IMG/VR virus record: IMGVR_UViG_3300037110_000098
Location: 1-29,941 of that record
Source: a virus
DNA length: 29,941 nucleotides
Reading direction: 5' to 3' (one strand)
Below, one piece after another: positions 6,794 through 14,856 of this stretch. Every line of letters begins with the position of its first letter. Within the stretch, counting starts at the first letter, position 1. The notes below the pieces were generated by a model, which was given only the letters and a program-made list of their open reading frames with translations, did not search any database and was not told the origin of the DNA. Made by a program: the position numbers and the translations under genes.

Positions 6794-7216
6794 ATGATAA
6801 AGTTTAAATGTGAACGCAAATGGTTACGAGCAACCTACACAATAAGTGATTATTCGTACTTTGATGACCAGAATCCTCAGGCTGGATGGCAGTGGCTGTG
6901 TAATATTCTGGAGTTGCAAGTAGGTAATAATACTCCAGATGAAGAAGCAATTTCTTATGGACTGTACACATTTACCCTTTCAATGAGTGAAAATCCGAAT
7001 ATTCCATATGTGTGTCCTTTACTGCAAGATGTTCCTGGACGAACAGGAATACGTCAGCATATAGGTGATTTCCCAAGAGACACTAAAGGATGTCAGCTTA
7101 TAGGAATGAATACTATAAAGGGAAGACTCACGGACAGTGAGACAACGTTCAATGATAAATATATACCATTATTGAAAGCGAGTGGTCAGACGTCATGGCA
7201 GTTATTAATATGTTAA
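6794..7216 (+). CDS. DUF5675-like phage protein
   Basis: 140 residues. The central and C-terminal segments match the DUF5675 pattern: YGLYTFTLSMSENP (G-x-Y-x-V-like), then PLLQDVPGRTGIRQHIGD and DTKGCQLIGMN (the conserved VPG-x-x-GIR-x-H-x-G-N and T-x-GC-x-x-G motifs). The family occurs in Bacteroidota and their phages, often near lysis genes, and its biochemical role is not established. The conserved His in RQHIGD and the Cys in GCQLIG would be the natural candidates for catalysis. The last 22 bases overlap the next gene. There is no signal peptide. Confidence 0.75.
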   Translation: MIKFKCERKWLRATYTISDYSYFDDQNPQAGWQWLCNILELQVGNNTPDEEAISYGLYTFTLSMSENPNIPYVCPLLQDVPGRTGIRQHIGDFPRDTKGCQLIGMNTIKGRLTDSETTFNDKYIPLLKASGQTSWQLLIC

Positions 7217-7419
7217 GACTTGATAGTTTAAATATTCACCTTGCTGTAGATAGGGTCAAGTCGCTTCTTGATAATAGCGATACTCCTATTGAGGTACATA
7301 CTTTAGGAATAGATGAATTTGCTTTACGGTTTAAATTGAAAACGGGTAAGGAATTGCATATTGAGCCTATGATTAATACAGAGGGAGGATTTTCAGTTAG
7401 TTTGAAATTAAAATTTTAA
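7195..7419 (+). CDS. Small hypothetical protein overlapping DUF5675
   Basis: 74 residues if read from 7195; an internal ATG at 7210 (MLRLDSLNIHL) would shorten the overlap with the previous gene from 22 to 7 bases and is equally plausible. The sequence has alternating hydrophobic and charged residues (IEVHTLGIDEFALRFKLK, FSVSLKLKF) that suggest a small beta-rich fold. No family is recognised. The overlap implies coupled translation with the DUF5675 gene. Confidence 0.6.
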   Translation: MAVINMLRLDSLNIHLAVDRVKSLLDNSDTPIEVHTLGIDEFALRFKLKTGKELHIEPMINTEGGFSVSLKLKF

Positions 7420-7437
7420 TAAAAAGGAGGATACAAA

Positions 7438-7863
7438 ATGATTACATTAAAACAGATCGAAGAAGATTTCGTACGTGCAACCACAAAGGTCGAGAATGGA
7501 ATTGTCAAGCTGGCAAAATCAGTTGAAACTGATGCTGTTGCTGCTGAAAAGGAAGTTGTAGCAGTAGTTCAGTGGGTAGCTGCCAATAACGGTGTTATTG
7601 ATGCTGCTGCCAACGTGATAATCAAGTATATTCATAACATACAAGCCAATACTCCTGCAAAGGAAGCTTTGGTACGTATCGCTGTATCGGTTGTTGGAGG
7701 TATTGAAGCCGCTGTTGATTTTATTGTTAAAGATCAGAATGTTATAATCGAAGAGGCAAAAGTAATATTGGATTATATTGTTAGTACAGCTGAAAAGGCA
7801 AAAACAGTCGTTGGAAGTGTAAGTTATCCCGCAGGGCTGGGTGCTAATAATGTGGGAAAGTAA
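7438..7863 (+). CDS. Alanine/valine-rich helical protein
   Basis: 141 residues, with the best Shine-Dalgarno sequence of the window (AAAAAGGAGG before ATACAAA and the ATG), which suggests strong expression. The sequence is a chain of amphipathic helices rich in Ala, Val, Ile and Glu with a more glycine-rich end (SYPAGLGANNVGK). There is no clear transmembrane helix, since hydrophobic stretches are interrupted by charges. It could be a coiled-coil virion or membrane-associated protein; phasin-like or phage internal proteins look similar, but I recognise no family. It is the last gene before the AT-rich cargo block. Confidence 0.65.
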   Translation: MITLKQIEEDFVRATTKVENGIVKLAKSVETDAVAAEKEVVAVVQWVAANNGVIDAAANVIIKYIHNIQANTPAKEALVRIAVSVVGGIEAAVDFIVKDQNVIIEEAKVILDYIVSTAEKAKTVVGSVSYPAGLGANNVGK

Positions 7864-7909
7864 TATTCATTTATAGAACGGAGCGTAAAACCCATCCATC
7901 GTTTTTACT

Positions 7910-9061
7910 ATGAAGAACGCTATTCAAATACAGCAATATATTAAAGATAAGAAACCGTTGATTTCGGTACATGAACATGCATTTACATATAATCATGTCC
8001 CGAACAATTTCATAAATCTGAAATTGAATAAGCATACGTTCCTCGGTCTACCTATGAAGCAATGGATGTTAGTACCTTTAGATAAAGTGCTACAGTTGAT
8101 AGCCTGGTTTCCGTTCTCATGGTTCGAGAATACAGCCCAGCGTCAGCAAATAAAGAACGACATCAATTTCGTTACCACTATAAAGAAACAAACATCACTT
8201 GAAATATTTAAAGAGTCGCTGAGCTTTGAAACCGAGAGCATCAATACATTATTAATGATGAATATGCAGAACGGGATAGGTGGCGTTATGAACAAATCCA
8301 TTGAGGAACAGGCTCAGGAATTAATGGATATTCGAGATAAATATCCTAATCGTGTTTTAATATTTTATGCCATCGATCCGACTGATCCTAACTGTATAAA
8401 GGATTGTTGGAAATATTTGAATACTTATAAATTTGATGGTATCAAAGTATATCCGTCACTCGGATATTTGCCGAGTCATCCTGATTTAATGGCACTGTGG
8501 GTATATTGTGAAAAGAATAAAATTCCTGTAGTCAGTCATTGCTCAGCTGCCACAGTTCGTAGGACTGATAATACATATAATATTAGAGGTGTGTTGTATA
8601 ATGATGAGATTTATACATTATGTAATAAAATACAATACATAAGTGATGAAGGAACTGTAGCTAATTATTTTAATCACCCGTTACAATGGATGCCTGTACT
8701 GAAGCAGTATCCTAACTTGTATCTTGATTTAGCACATTTTGCTGGTTGTGGATGGAGCGATTATATTCAGGGGAAGCCGAGTTGGGTTGATGGAGCGATA
8801 ACCTTAATGAAGACATTTCCTAATGTTTATGCTGATTTCAGCTATACATTTAGTGAAAATGTTGATTTCATAAAAGGATTGAAAACCTTAATGAGTAGTG
8901 ATTCTGAGATATTGAATAAGGTTCTTTGGGGAAGTGATTATTATCTTGACTTTCTCTCGATGCCTTATGTACAGGCTCGGAAGCAATTTTTTGATATTAT
9001 TGGTGATGATCTCATGAATCAGATAGGAAGAGTGAATCCACGTAAATTTTTGAATATATAA
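7910..9061 (+). CDS. Amidohydrolase-2-like metal-dependent hydrolase
   Basis: 383 residues. The metal-ligand pattern of the amidohydrolase superfamily TIM barrel is visible in order: HEH at 21-23, a Lys in DGIKVYPSLGY (K179), VVSHCS (H210), LDLAHFAG (H276) and WGSDYYLD (D343). This is the layout of the amidohydrolase_2 family, which contains hydrolases and decarboxylases acting on C-N, C-O or C-C bonds. The substrate cannot be told. The insert NTAQRQQIKNDIN and a long N-terminal half are lineage features. It lies in the middle of a phage structural region with no obvious metabolic partner other than the sugar-modification genes behind it, so it is probably accessory cargo. The ATG has no good ribosome binding site. 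All expected metal ligands appear present, so it is likely active. Confidence 0.8.
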   Translation: MKNAIQIQQYIKDKKPLISVHEHAFTYNHVPNNFINLKLNKHTFLGLPMKQWMLVPLDKVLQLIAWFPFSWFENTAQRQQIKNDINFVTTIKKQTSLEIFKESLSFETESINTLLMMNMQNGIGGVMNKSIEEQAQELMDIRDKYPNRVLIFYAIDPTDPNCIKDCWKYLNTYKFDGIKVYPSLGYLPSHPDLMALWVYCEKNKIPVVSHCSAATVRRTDNTYNIRGVLYNDEIYTLCNKIQYISDEGTVANYFNHPLQWMPVLKQYPNLYLDLAHFAGCGWSDYIQGKPSWVDGAITLMKTFPNVYADFSYTFSENVDFIKGLKTLMSSDSEILNKVLWGSDYYLDFLSMPYVQARKQFFDIIGDDLMNQIGRVNPRKFLNI

Positions 9062-9073
9062 ATTAATAATACT

Positions 9074-9904
9074 ATGGAAGTATCTTCAATTTCTAATTAT
9101 GGGTGTAAATTTGAGAATTTGTTATTAAAATATAATAAATTAATCATTGATTATAATGAGTTACATAATAAATACAATCATTTGTTGTATAATAATAAAG
9201 TGATAGTTAAAAAGATGTTTTTAACTTCTATTAGTCCCGATGAGGCAAGTATAGATAGACAATTGAAAGCTATTAAATCGTGGGATAATTTGGCTATAAT
9301 ATATTCAGTGAATATTAAACAAGAAATTCAAAAGTTGAAAACTATTTTCACGATGGTTAATTTCATTGAGACTGTCAATACAGGTGAAGAATATTTTAAA
9401 AAGCCTTATGTTTATATTAATGAATTATTAATACAAGCAAGGAATATTGTAAAGGATGGATTGATATGTTTAATTAATTCAGATATTTTAATTGATGAAA
9501 ATATTAATAAATTAGATGATTTTTATAATCTATGTAATGGTGATAATTTAGTAATGGCGAATAGATATGATTTTAATAATCAAATATTAGATGGATCTAT
9601 TCAAGAATGGGGAATAGATGTATTTTTATTTCATTCAAAATTTGTATCTTTTTTTAATCAGAAAATATATTGTTTGGGTCAGCCATGGTGGGATTTATGG
9701 TTACCTTCTACAATTTGTAGTAAAGGTATTGATCTAATTCATTATAAGAAGCCTTTATTTTATCATAAAAATCATGAAAATCGTTGGAATAGTGAAAATT
9801 ATGAATATTTACATAAAGAATTTGATAAAGAATTTTATACAGAAAAATTGAATACTTCTGAAAAATTTTTTTTAACAATTAAAAAAGCAAAAGTAATACA
9901 ATAA
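9074..9904 (+). CDS. GT-A-like glycosyltransferase
   Basis: 276 residues. After a short helical N-terminus (residues 1-45) the protein resembles GT-A-fold glycosyltransferases: a first beta strand MFLTSISPDEASIDRQLKAI, a variant of the metal/nucleotide motif in CLINSDILID (NSD at 135-137), then EWGIDVFLFHSKF and the acceptor-side PWWDLWLP. The reaction would be transfer of a sugar from a nucleotide sugar to an unknown acceptor. The DNA is very poor in G and C compared with the portal or capsid genes. It is followed after one base by the FkbM methyltransferase, which supports a joint role in glycan synthesis. Confidence 0.7.
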   Translation: MEVSSISNYGCKFENLLLKYNKLIIDYNELHNKYNHLLYNNKVIVKKMFLTSISPDEASIDRQLKAIKSWDNLAIIYSVNIKQEIQKLKTIFTMVNFIETVNTGEEYFKKPYVYINELLIQARNIVKDGLICLINSDILIDENINKLDDFYNLCNGDNLVMANRYDFNNQILDGSIQEWGIDVFLFHSKFVSFFNQKIYCLGQPWWDLWLPSTICSKGIDLIHYKKPLFYHKNHENRWNSENYEYLHKEFDKEFYTEKLNTSEKFFLTIKKAKVIQ

Positions 9905-9905
9905 T

Positions 9906-10529
9906 ATGGAGTTAGATTTAAAGAAATTAATTAAAAAATATAATTTGAATTTATATGGAGTCATTAATATTGGTTCACATTATTTTCAGGAACGTCAGTT
10001 GTTTGAAGAGATAGGTATTAAGAATTATTTATTAATAGAACCACAAAAACATGCTTTTGAAGAAACTGTTAAAAAATCTACAGCATTAAATAATTGTAAG
10101 ATTTTGAATTGTGCTCTTTCGGATAAAGAAGGAGAAATGACTTTATACTGTGATAAGATAGAAGTAAATGCAGGTGCCAGTTCAAGTTTATTAAAGCCTA
10201 AAGATCATTTAAAAAAATTTCCCTGGGTAGAATTTAATAGAGAAGAAAGAGTGAATGTATTGAAATTAGATAATATAGTTTTAAATAAAGAAGATTATAA
10301 TTTTATCTTTATTGATGTACAGGGGAATGAGTTGAATGTATTTAAGGGTGGAGAAAATACTCTTGTATATATTGATGTTATTTTGACTGAAGTTAATTTT
10401 ATAGAATTATATGAAAATTGTTGTTTGGTTGAACAATTAGATGAATTTTTAAAATCATATTATTTTGTACGTGTAGAGACTGGTAAAGATTTGGGTGGAT
10501 ATAGTGATGCTTTATATATAAAGAAATGA
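9906..10529 (+). CDS. FkbM-family methyltransferase
   Basis: 207 residues. The SAM-binding motif is VINIGSHYFQER (a degenerate G-A-N-x-G loop, about 19-30), the acidic end of strand 2 is LLIEPQ (about 41-46), and the FkbM signature IFIDVQGNELNVFKGG is near 133-148. The family O-methylates sugars and related groups and is common in glycan loci. The next gene overlaps by four bases (ATGA), so the two are cotranslated. With the glycosyltransferase upstream, it may methylate a transferred sugar, for example to cap a glycan. AT-rich codon use matches its neighbours and differs from the structural genes. Confidence 0.85.
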   Translation: MELDLKKLIKKYNLNLYGVINIGSHYFQERQLFEEIGIKNYLLIEPQKHAFEETVKKSTALNNCKILNCALSDKEGEMTLYCDKIEVNAGASSSLLKPKDHLKKFPWVEFNREERVNVLKLDNIVLNKEDYNFIFIDVQGNELNVFKGGENTLVYIDVILTEVNFIELYENCCLVEQLDEFLKSYYFVRVETGKDLGGYSDALYIKK

Positions 10530-11170
10530 GAAATATTGATACGGTAAATTATTTTATTACTAATCAATGCAATCGTAGTTGTGTAGATTGTGCTCACAAT
10601 AATCCTGAAAGGATGAAAGATAAATCATTAAATAAATTTATTAATTTTGATTATATTTACGAATCTGCTAAGTATTTTAAAGGAATGAGAATTAAACTTA
10701 CTGGTGGAGAACCTACATTTCATCCATTATTTAATGAAATAGCTTCTAAATTTAGAGAAATATTTAATCCTTCGTCATTAGATATGGATACTAATGGATA
10801 TAAGTGTTTGGATAATATTGAATCATTAAAATATTTTGATAAAGTTTTATTCAGTCATTATATTCAGGGAGAATATTTTAATCATAATGAAGATAATACT
10901 CATATTTTAAAAGAATTAAAAAAGAGGACAGATATAAGTTTAATTGTATTTGATATAAATACTTTTGAAAGTAGAATTAATAATAACCATAATCCTTGTT
11001 ATAGAGGTACAGAATTGGGAACTGTGTCTTATATAGACGGATTAATATATCCTTGTTGTATAGGGGTAGGAAATAAAAGAGCTGTTGGTATGAAACCTAT
11101 TTTAGATTGGAAGAGTAAAATATTGGAAGTCCCTTTGGATTGTACTAATTATTTATTTGCTATTGAATAA
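10526..11170 (+). CDS. Radical SAM enzyme
   Basis: 214 residues. The CX3CX2C cluster motif is C15-C19-C22 (CNRSCVDC) and the SAM-binding GGEP follows at 60-63 in IKLTGGEPTFHP. Near the C-terminus, C158, C177 and C178 (NPCYRG, YPCCIG) recall a reduced SPASM-like auxiliary cluster region. The protein is shorter than many radical SAM enzymes (usually about 300 or more residues), so the barrel may be partial. The substrate is unknown. SPASM-type enzymes often modify peptides or sugars; here the neighbours favour glycan or nucleotide-sugar chemistry. The ATG overlaps the FkbM stop (ATGA). It ends the AT-rich cargo block. Confidence 0.85.
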   Translation: MRNIDTVNYFITNQCNRSCVDCAHNNPERMKDKSLNKFINFDYIYESAKYFKGMRIKLTGGEPTFHPLFNEIASKFREIFNPSSLDMDTNGYKCLDNIESLKYFDKVLFSHYIQGEYFNHNEDNTHILKELKKRTDISLIVFDINTFESRINNNHNPCYRGTELGTVSYIDGLIYPCCIGVGNKRAVGMKPILDWKSKILEVPLDCTNYLFAIE

Positions 11171-11185
11171 CTTTAATTAAAAATT

Positions 11186-11314
11186 ATGGACTCATTTGAA
11201 CAAATTAAAACCGAACAGCAACGCAGGGCTGCGAATATAGCTGCGAATGTAATACCTGATAAATCAGTTGAAACCAAGCAACCCGATGGTACTAAATCAG
11301 AATCAGATAAATGA
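11186..11314 (+). CDS. Small hydrophilic protein before the MuF gene
   Basis: 42 residues, hydrophilic, with Gln/Arg/Ala-rich helix (FEQIKTEQQRRAANIAAN) and a polar tail. It begins 16 bases behind the radical SAM gene and overlaps the likely start of the MuF gene by 29 bases. It may be a small assembly factor or a translational-coupling leader for the head protein. No family is known to me. Confidence 0.45.
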   Translation: MDSFEQIKTEQQRRAANIAANVIPDKSVETKQPDGTKSESDK

Positions 11315-12218
11315 GTTGCTCCGTATCGTTGAAGTGACCCATACTGTCTTTATTGCTCAGAACATAGGAATAGATACTTTATCGGAAGAAGACATACTGT
11401 TACTTCGTCGTTTTAATATAGACCCGTCTGATTATGCCGTCGAGCATACACCATATAAGATAGCTTATCTATTCGGGAAGCTGAGTCAGATACTTGGTGA
11501 TAAGAATACAAAATCATTGAAGTATGATGATTTGGTTAAATATGTGCGAAATCGTCAGTATGAGCCATTGACTGATACTGAAAAGGAAATTTATAAGATA
11601 GCACAACGACGGACATATAGTCATCTCAAGAATCTTGAGGAACGTGTAAAGCAGACCGTTGCAGGTGAGGTGTTAGAATACAGCCATAAGAATCGAGAAC
11701 AGTTTGAGAAGGTTACTAAAGAAGCGATAAAATCTGCAGTCCGTAAGAGAGAGAGTATAGGGTATGTGATTAGTCAATTAGGGAATAAGACTGAGGATTG
11801 GCGTCGTGACCTTGGACGTATCGCTGCAACTGAAATGCAGAATATATTTGAGCTCGGAAGAGCCGAGCAAATAGCAAAGAATAGTAAGAAAGGTTGGGAC
11901 ACTGAGGTTTATAAAGATGTATTCCCCGGAGCTTGTCGTCACTGCATACGTTTGTACATGACGACAGGAATAGGAAGTAAACCTCGCATTTTTAAGCTGA
12001 AAGATTTAGTGGCTAATGGTACTAATATCGGGCGAAAAGTAGAAAATTGGGTCCCTACCGTGACGGCTCTTCATCCTTGGTGCAGGTGCTTACTTACAGA
12101 AGTTCCTCGGTTCAGGGAATGGAATGATAAAGAAAAAAAATGGACTATGGTGGAACGAGACTACAGTAAGAAGTTTGGAATAAAAATTACTGTTGGTGAT
12201 AAAGTTTTTAATATTTAA
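11286..12218 (+). CDS. Phage head morphogenesis protein (MuF/SPP1 gp7-like)
   Basis: 310 residues from the ATG at 11286; a TTG six codons upstream is possible but less likely. The C-terminal half carries the MuF domain signature: RIAATEMQNIFELGRAEQI, the cysteine motif FPGACRHCIRLY, and the terminal TALHPWCRCLL. In SPP1 and Mu this minor head protein binds the portal or is packaged in the capsid and acts in head assembly or DNA entry. The N-terminal part is a helical arm (NELLRIVEVTHTVFIAQ). Here it is separated from the portal by the cargo block, an unusual distance, which suggests the cargo was inserted between them. The base composition returns to that of the structural genes. Confidence 0.85.
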   Translation: MVLNQNQINELLRIVEVTHTVFIAQNIGIDTLSEEDILLLRRFNIDPSDYAVEHTPYKIAYLFGKLSQILGDKNTKSLKYDDLVKYVRNRQYEPLTDTEKEIYKIAQRRTYSHLKNLEERVKQTVAGEVLEYSHKNREQFEKVTKEAIKSAVRKRESIGYVISQLGNKTEDWRRDLGRIAATEMQNIFELGRAEQIAKNSKKGWDTEVYKDVFPGACRHCIRLYMTTGIGSKPRIFKLKDLVANGTNIGRKVENWVPTVTALHPWCRCLLTEVPRFREWNDKEKKWTMVERDYSKKFGIKITVGDKVFNI

Positions 12219-12304
12219 TTTTGTTTGTTCTCTTATTTGTAGTAAATTTATAACTTGAAAAATTGTAAAATCATCATCGGCTCTATAATAATAATAATAA
12301 GTAT

Positions 12305-12646
12305 ATGGTTCTCCCTAATCAACAGGCTGGTGATGCCGTTAAATCATTAGATGGTGCTGGTAGATTGGTATCATTTCAAATATCACAATTTACAACTCAG
12401 AACTCAGGAACACAACCCAGTCAACCTATTGGTGCAGCAGGTATGAATGATCCTGAAGGATTTTATTTGAATGCTCATAGTGGAGATCAGGATAATATCA
12501 TTATGGTCACTGCTGCAGGAGATCCTGATGGTACTGTAAGTGCTCTTAGACTTTCAACTGGATGGAATCCAGTAAGAGTAAAGATGGTTTTACCTCTTTC
12601 TACATCTGGTAATACAATAACGAAATCACTTTATTGGGGGAAATAA
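12305..12646 (+). CDS. Small structural protein, fibre module candidate
   Basis: 113 residues, rich in Gly, Ser, Thr and Asn, with no charged helices. It reads as a beta-sandwich (FYLNAHSGDQDNIIMVTAAG, NPVRVKMVLPLSTSGN). No family is recognised. Similar compact beta proteins serve as head-fibre or decoration modules. The 86-base gap before it contains a run of ATA triplets and no clear promoter. A 14-codon mini-ORF (12646-12690) sharing a base with its stop and overlapping the next ATG links the genes translationally. Confidence 0.6.
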   Translation: MVLPNQQAGDAVKSLDGAGRLVSFQISQFTTQNSGTQPSQPIGAAGMNDPEGFYLNAHSGDQDNIIMVTAAGDPDGTVSALRLSTGWNPVRVKMVLPLSTSGNTITKSLYWGK

Positions 12647-12686
12647 TGAATATCTCTATTGCAATAATAATACAGAAACCACCAAA

Positions 12687-12917
12687 ATGATGGTTAATAT
12701 AATAGGAAATACTATATATAATAGTAAGAATTTAACAGTTCAGTCTTCTGCAATATTTAGTTCTGATGATAGTTATTTAATCAGTTCAGATGGTAGTATT
12801 CCTGTAACAAGTGCCATTCCTACTACACCAATTACAAATCCTTCCCTCTGGACACAATTCAAGAATTGGGTTGTCTCATTTATGCCGAGTTGGGTTACAA
12901 AAATATTTGGATCATGA
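12687..12917 (+). CDS. Small hypothetical protein with aromatic C-terminal segment
   Basis: 76 residues. The N-terminal two thirds are Ser/Thr/Ile-rich and beta-like. The end contains SLWTQFKNWVVSFMPSWVTK, an amphipathic aromatic helix that could bind membranes or another protein. The ATG at 12687 overlaps the stop of a 14-codon mini-ORF (ATGATG), and its stop overlaps the next gene's ATG (ATGA). No family is known. Coupled translation with neighbouring fibre genes suggests a chaperone or a tail component. Confidence 0.6.
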   Translation: MMVNIIGNTIYNSKNLTVQSSAIFSSDDSYLISSDGSIPVTSAIPTTPITNPSLWTQFKNWVVSFMPSWVTKIFGS

Positions 12918-13690
12918 AAAAAATATTTATAATAATATTATTTTTAATAAGTTTGAGGACGTATAGTCAACCAAAATATATAACCTCTTATGATAGTTTG
13001 CCAATAATGACACCCTATACATTATTAATCGGAAGTATCGGGGATAACTATTTACGGAAAATATCAGGTCAGGATATTAGCAACTATATTAATGTTTATT
13101 TTTATAGTAAAGGTAATGTTCAAACAGTCGGACAAGCATCAATAGCATATCAAAATATTACTTCTCCACCTTGGATTTTAAATGAAACAGATCCTGTGTT
13201 TATTGCAGATAGTTCTAATTATATTCCTAAAATAAAATATCAATCCGATACATCATCGAATAATAAAATATTAACCAGAAACAAAGCAGATGGTTTATTT
13301 CCTTATAAATCATCTCCTGCCGGAAGTGGATCTCCATATAATAATATTACATATAATTCAAGTGGTGTTATAACAGCAGGCTCTAATACAGCTTATTTAA
13401 CTGTAATGAATGAAACATTATCATCATCTGCTTCTATAACAACATCATATAATATAATATTATGTAATTCTACATCAGGGAATATTGTTGTAACCTTACC
13501 GAATGCAACGACTTGTAATAATTATATAGTTACTATTAAAAAAATTGATGCATCTGCTAATACAGTAATAATTCAACCTGTAGCAGCACAGTTGATAGAC
13601 AGTCAATCATCATTAATTGAATTATATCAATCGAGTACATATACAATCATGTCCAATAATACGCAATGGTATATAATTTCAGCTTTATAA
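12914..13690 (+). CDS. Fibre-like protein with N-terminal signal peptide
   Basis: 258 residues from the ATG at 12914, which overlaps the preceding stop. A longer frame from 12866 would bury the signal. The first 20 residues (MKKIFIIILFLISLRTYSQ) form a classical signal peptide with a Bacteroidota-style cleavage region (YSQ), which is unusual for a virion protein. The middle has INYINV-type beta segments. The C-terminal 100 residues (NIVVTLPNATTCNNYIVTI, IELYQSSTYTIMSNNTQWYI) resemble the repeated beta modules of phage tail fibres. It could be exported to the host envelope as a superinfection-exclusion or surface factor, or be a fibre with a captured signal. Confidence 0.65.
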   Translation: MKKIFIIILFLISLRTYSQPKYITSYDSLPIMTPYTLLIGSIGDNYLRKISGQDISNYINVYFYSKGNVQTVGQASIAYQNITSPPWILNETDPVFIADSSNYIPKIKYQSDTSSNNKILTRNKADGLFPYKSSPAGSGSPYNNITYNSSGVITAGSNTAYLTVMNETLSSSASITTSYNIILCNSTSGNIVVTLPNATTCNNYIVTIKKIDASANTVIIQPVAAQLIDSQSSLIELYQSSTYTIMSNNTQWYIISAL

Positions 13691-13700
13691 TTTATAACAT

Positions 13701-14852
13701 ATGGCACAAATAACATTAAATGGAATAACACAAGGATTGATAGGCGTTGCAACTAATGTAAATACAATGTTTACAGAAGTTTATAGCTACTTTCAAAGAA
13801 TATTATGGCTATTTAATGATCAATCAGCAAATTATGTTCTTGTTTTAACTGATAACGGTTTAAAGGTAAGAATGAATGTAGCTACAGCGAATACAGTAAC
13901 TATCCCACCAAATAGTTCAGTCGCATTTGCTGTGGGATCAACAATGCGTATAAGACAAATAGGAGTTGGGGTTACAACAATAGCACCGGGTGTTGGAGTA
14001 ACTATTAATAGTCCTTCTGGAATACTTGCATTAAGTCAATATACAGAATGTATATTAATGCAAGAATCTGCGAATGTATGGTCAATGGTTCCAATAGGAG
14101 CATCTACTAATTATCTATTAACCTATTCAACAACAGTAACAGCAGGAGCGACAACCACTTTAACAGCGGCAAGTAATTACAATCAATATTTTACAGGAAC
14201 TCTTAATCAAATAGTTGTATTACCCGTTGTTAGTACATTGTCGTTAGGGTTTTGTTTTAATATCGTTAATTTAGGAACAGGAGTTATAACGATAGAAAGT
14301 TCTGGTGGAAATCAAGTTTTACAATTAATACAACAAAATAGTACTTCTCCTACAGTTGTATTATTAACGTGCATAGCCATTACAGGAACAGGCATAGCAA
14401 GTTGGAGTTATGAAAGTGGAGTGATGCCATCACAATCAACAACGGAATATGCTTTAACATTAACAAACAATGGAGTTAAGCAAAATTATACAATATCACA
14501 ACAGAACGTTAGTGTTGGTACATTAGCATCGCAGAATTGGTCAACAGGACAAGTAACATTAACAGGAACACAAGGTACGTTTGCATACGATACATCTTAT
14601 GTATATTTCTGTATTGTATCAAATACATGGATTAGACTTGTAATCGCAATGGGGGCAACACTTGTTCAACAGTATATAAACTATATCACTACACCTGTAA
14701 CAGATTCATCTGGATCCCCTCTTTCAACCGCGACTCTTAATTCTGATTATCCATCGGCATTAAATGGTCAAAGAGTATGGGGTATTTATTATGTTTATGA
14801 GTTTCAGGGAGTAAACAGTACATGGGTGGCAATTTCAAAAATTAATATATAA
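13701..14852 (+). CDS. Tail fibre-like protein
   Basis: 383 residues of Thr/Ser/Gly/Val-rich beta sequence. Residues about 40-130 contain the typical phage fibre module (NYVLVLTDNGLKVRMNVATA, NTVTIPPNSSVAFAVG, MRIRQIGVGVTTI, CILMQESANVWSMV). A second related module lies at about 145-240. The C-terminal third has LTLTNNGVKQNYTISQQ and a terminal WVAISKINI. This pattern, a trimeric beta-structure with a closing W-strand, is widespread in fibre and appendage proteins. It starts 10 bases after the upstream gene, so the three fibre genes are one transcript. Role in host recognition is inferred. Confidence 0.7.
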   Translation: MAQITLNGITQGLIGVATNVNTMFTEVYSYFQRILWLFNDQSANYVLVLTDNGLKVRMNVATANTVTIPPNSSVAFAVGSTMRIRQIGVGVTTIAPGVGVTINSPSGILALSQYTECILMQESANVWSMVPIGASTNYLLTYSTTVTAGATTTLTAASNYNQYFTGTLNQIVVLPVVSTLSLGFCFNIVNLGTGVITIESSGGNQVLQLIQQNSTSPTVVLLTCIAITGTGIASWSYESGVMPSQSTTEYALTLTNNGVKQNYTISQQNVSVGTLASQNWSTGQVTLTGTQGTFAYDTSYVYFCIVSNTWIRLVIAMGATLVQQYINYITTPVTDSSGSPLSTATLNSDYPSALNGQRVWGIYYVYEFQGVNSTWVAISKINI

Positions 14853-14856
14853 CATT

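Noticed and set aside
12866-12913. Upstream start for the signal-peptide fibre protein
   Set aside because: It would put 16 residues before an excellent signal peptide and overlap the preceding gene. The ATG at 12914 overlaps the stop in the usual ATGA form.
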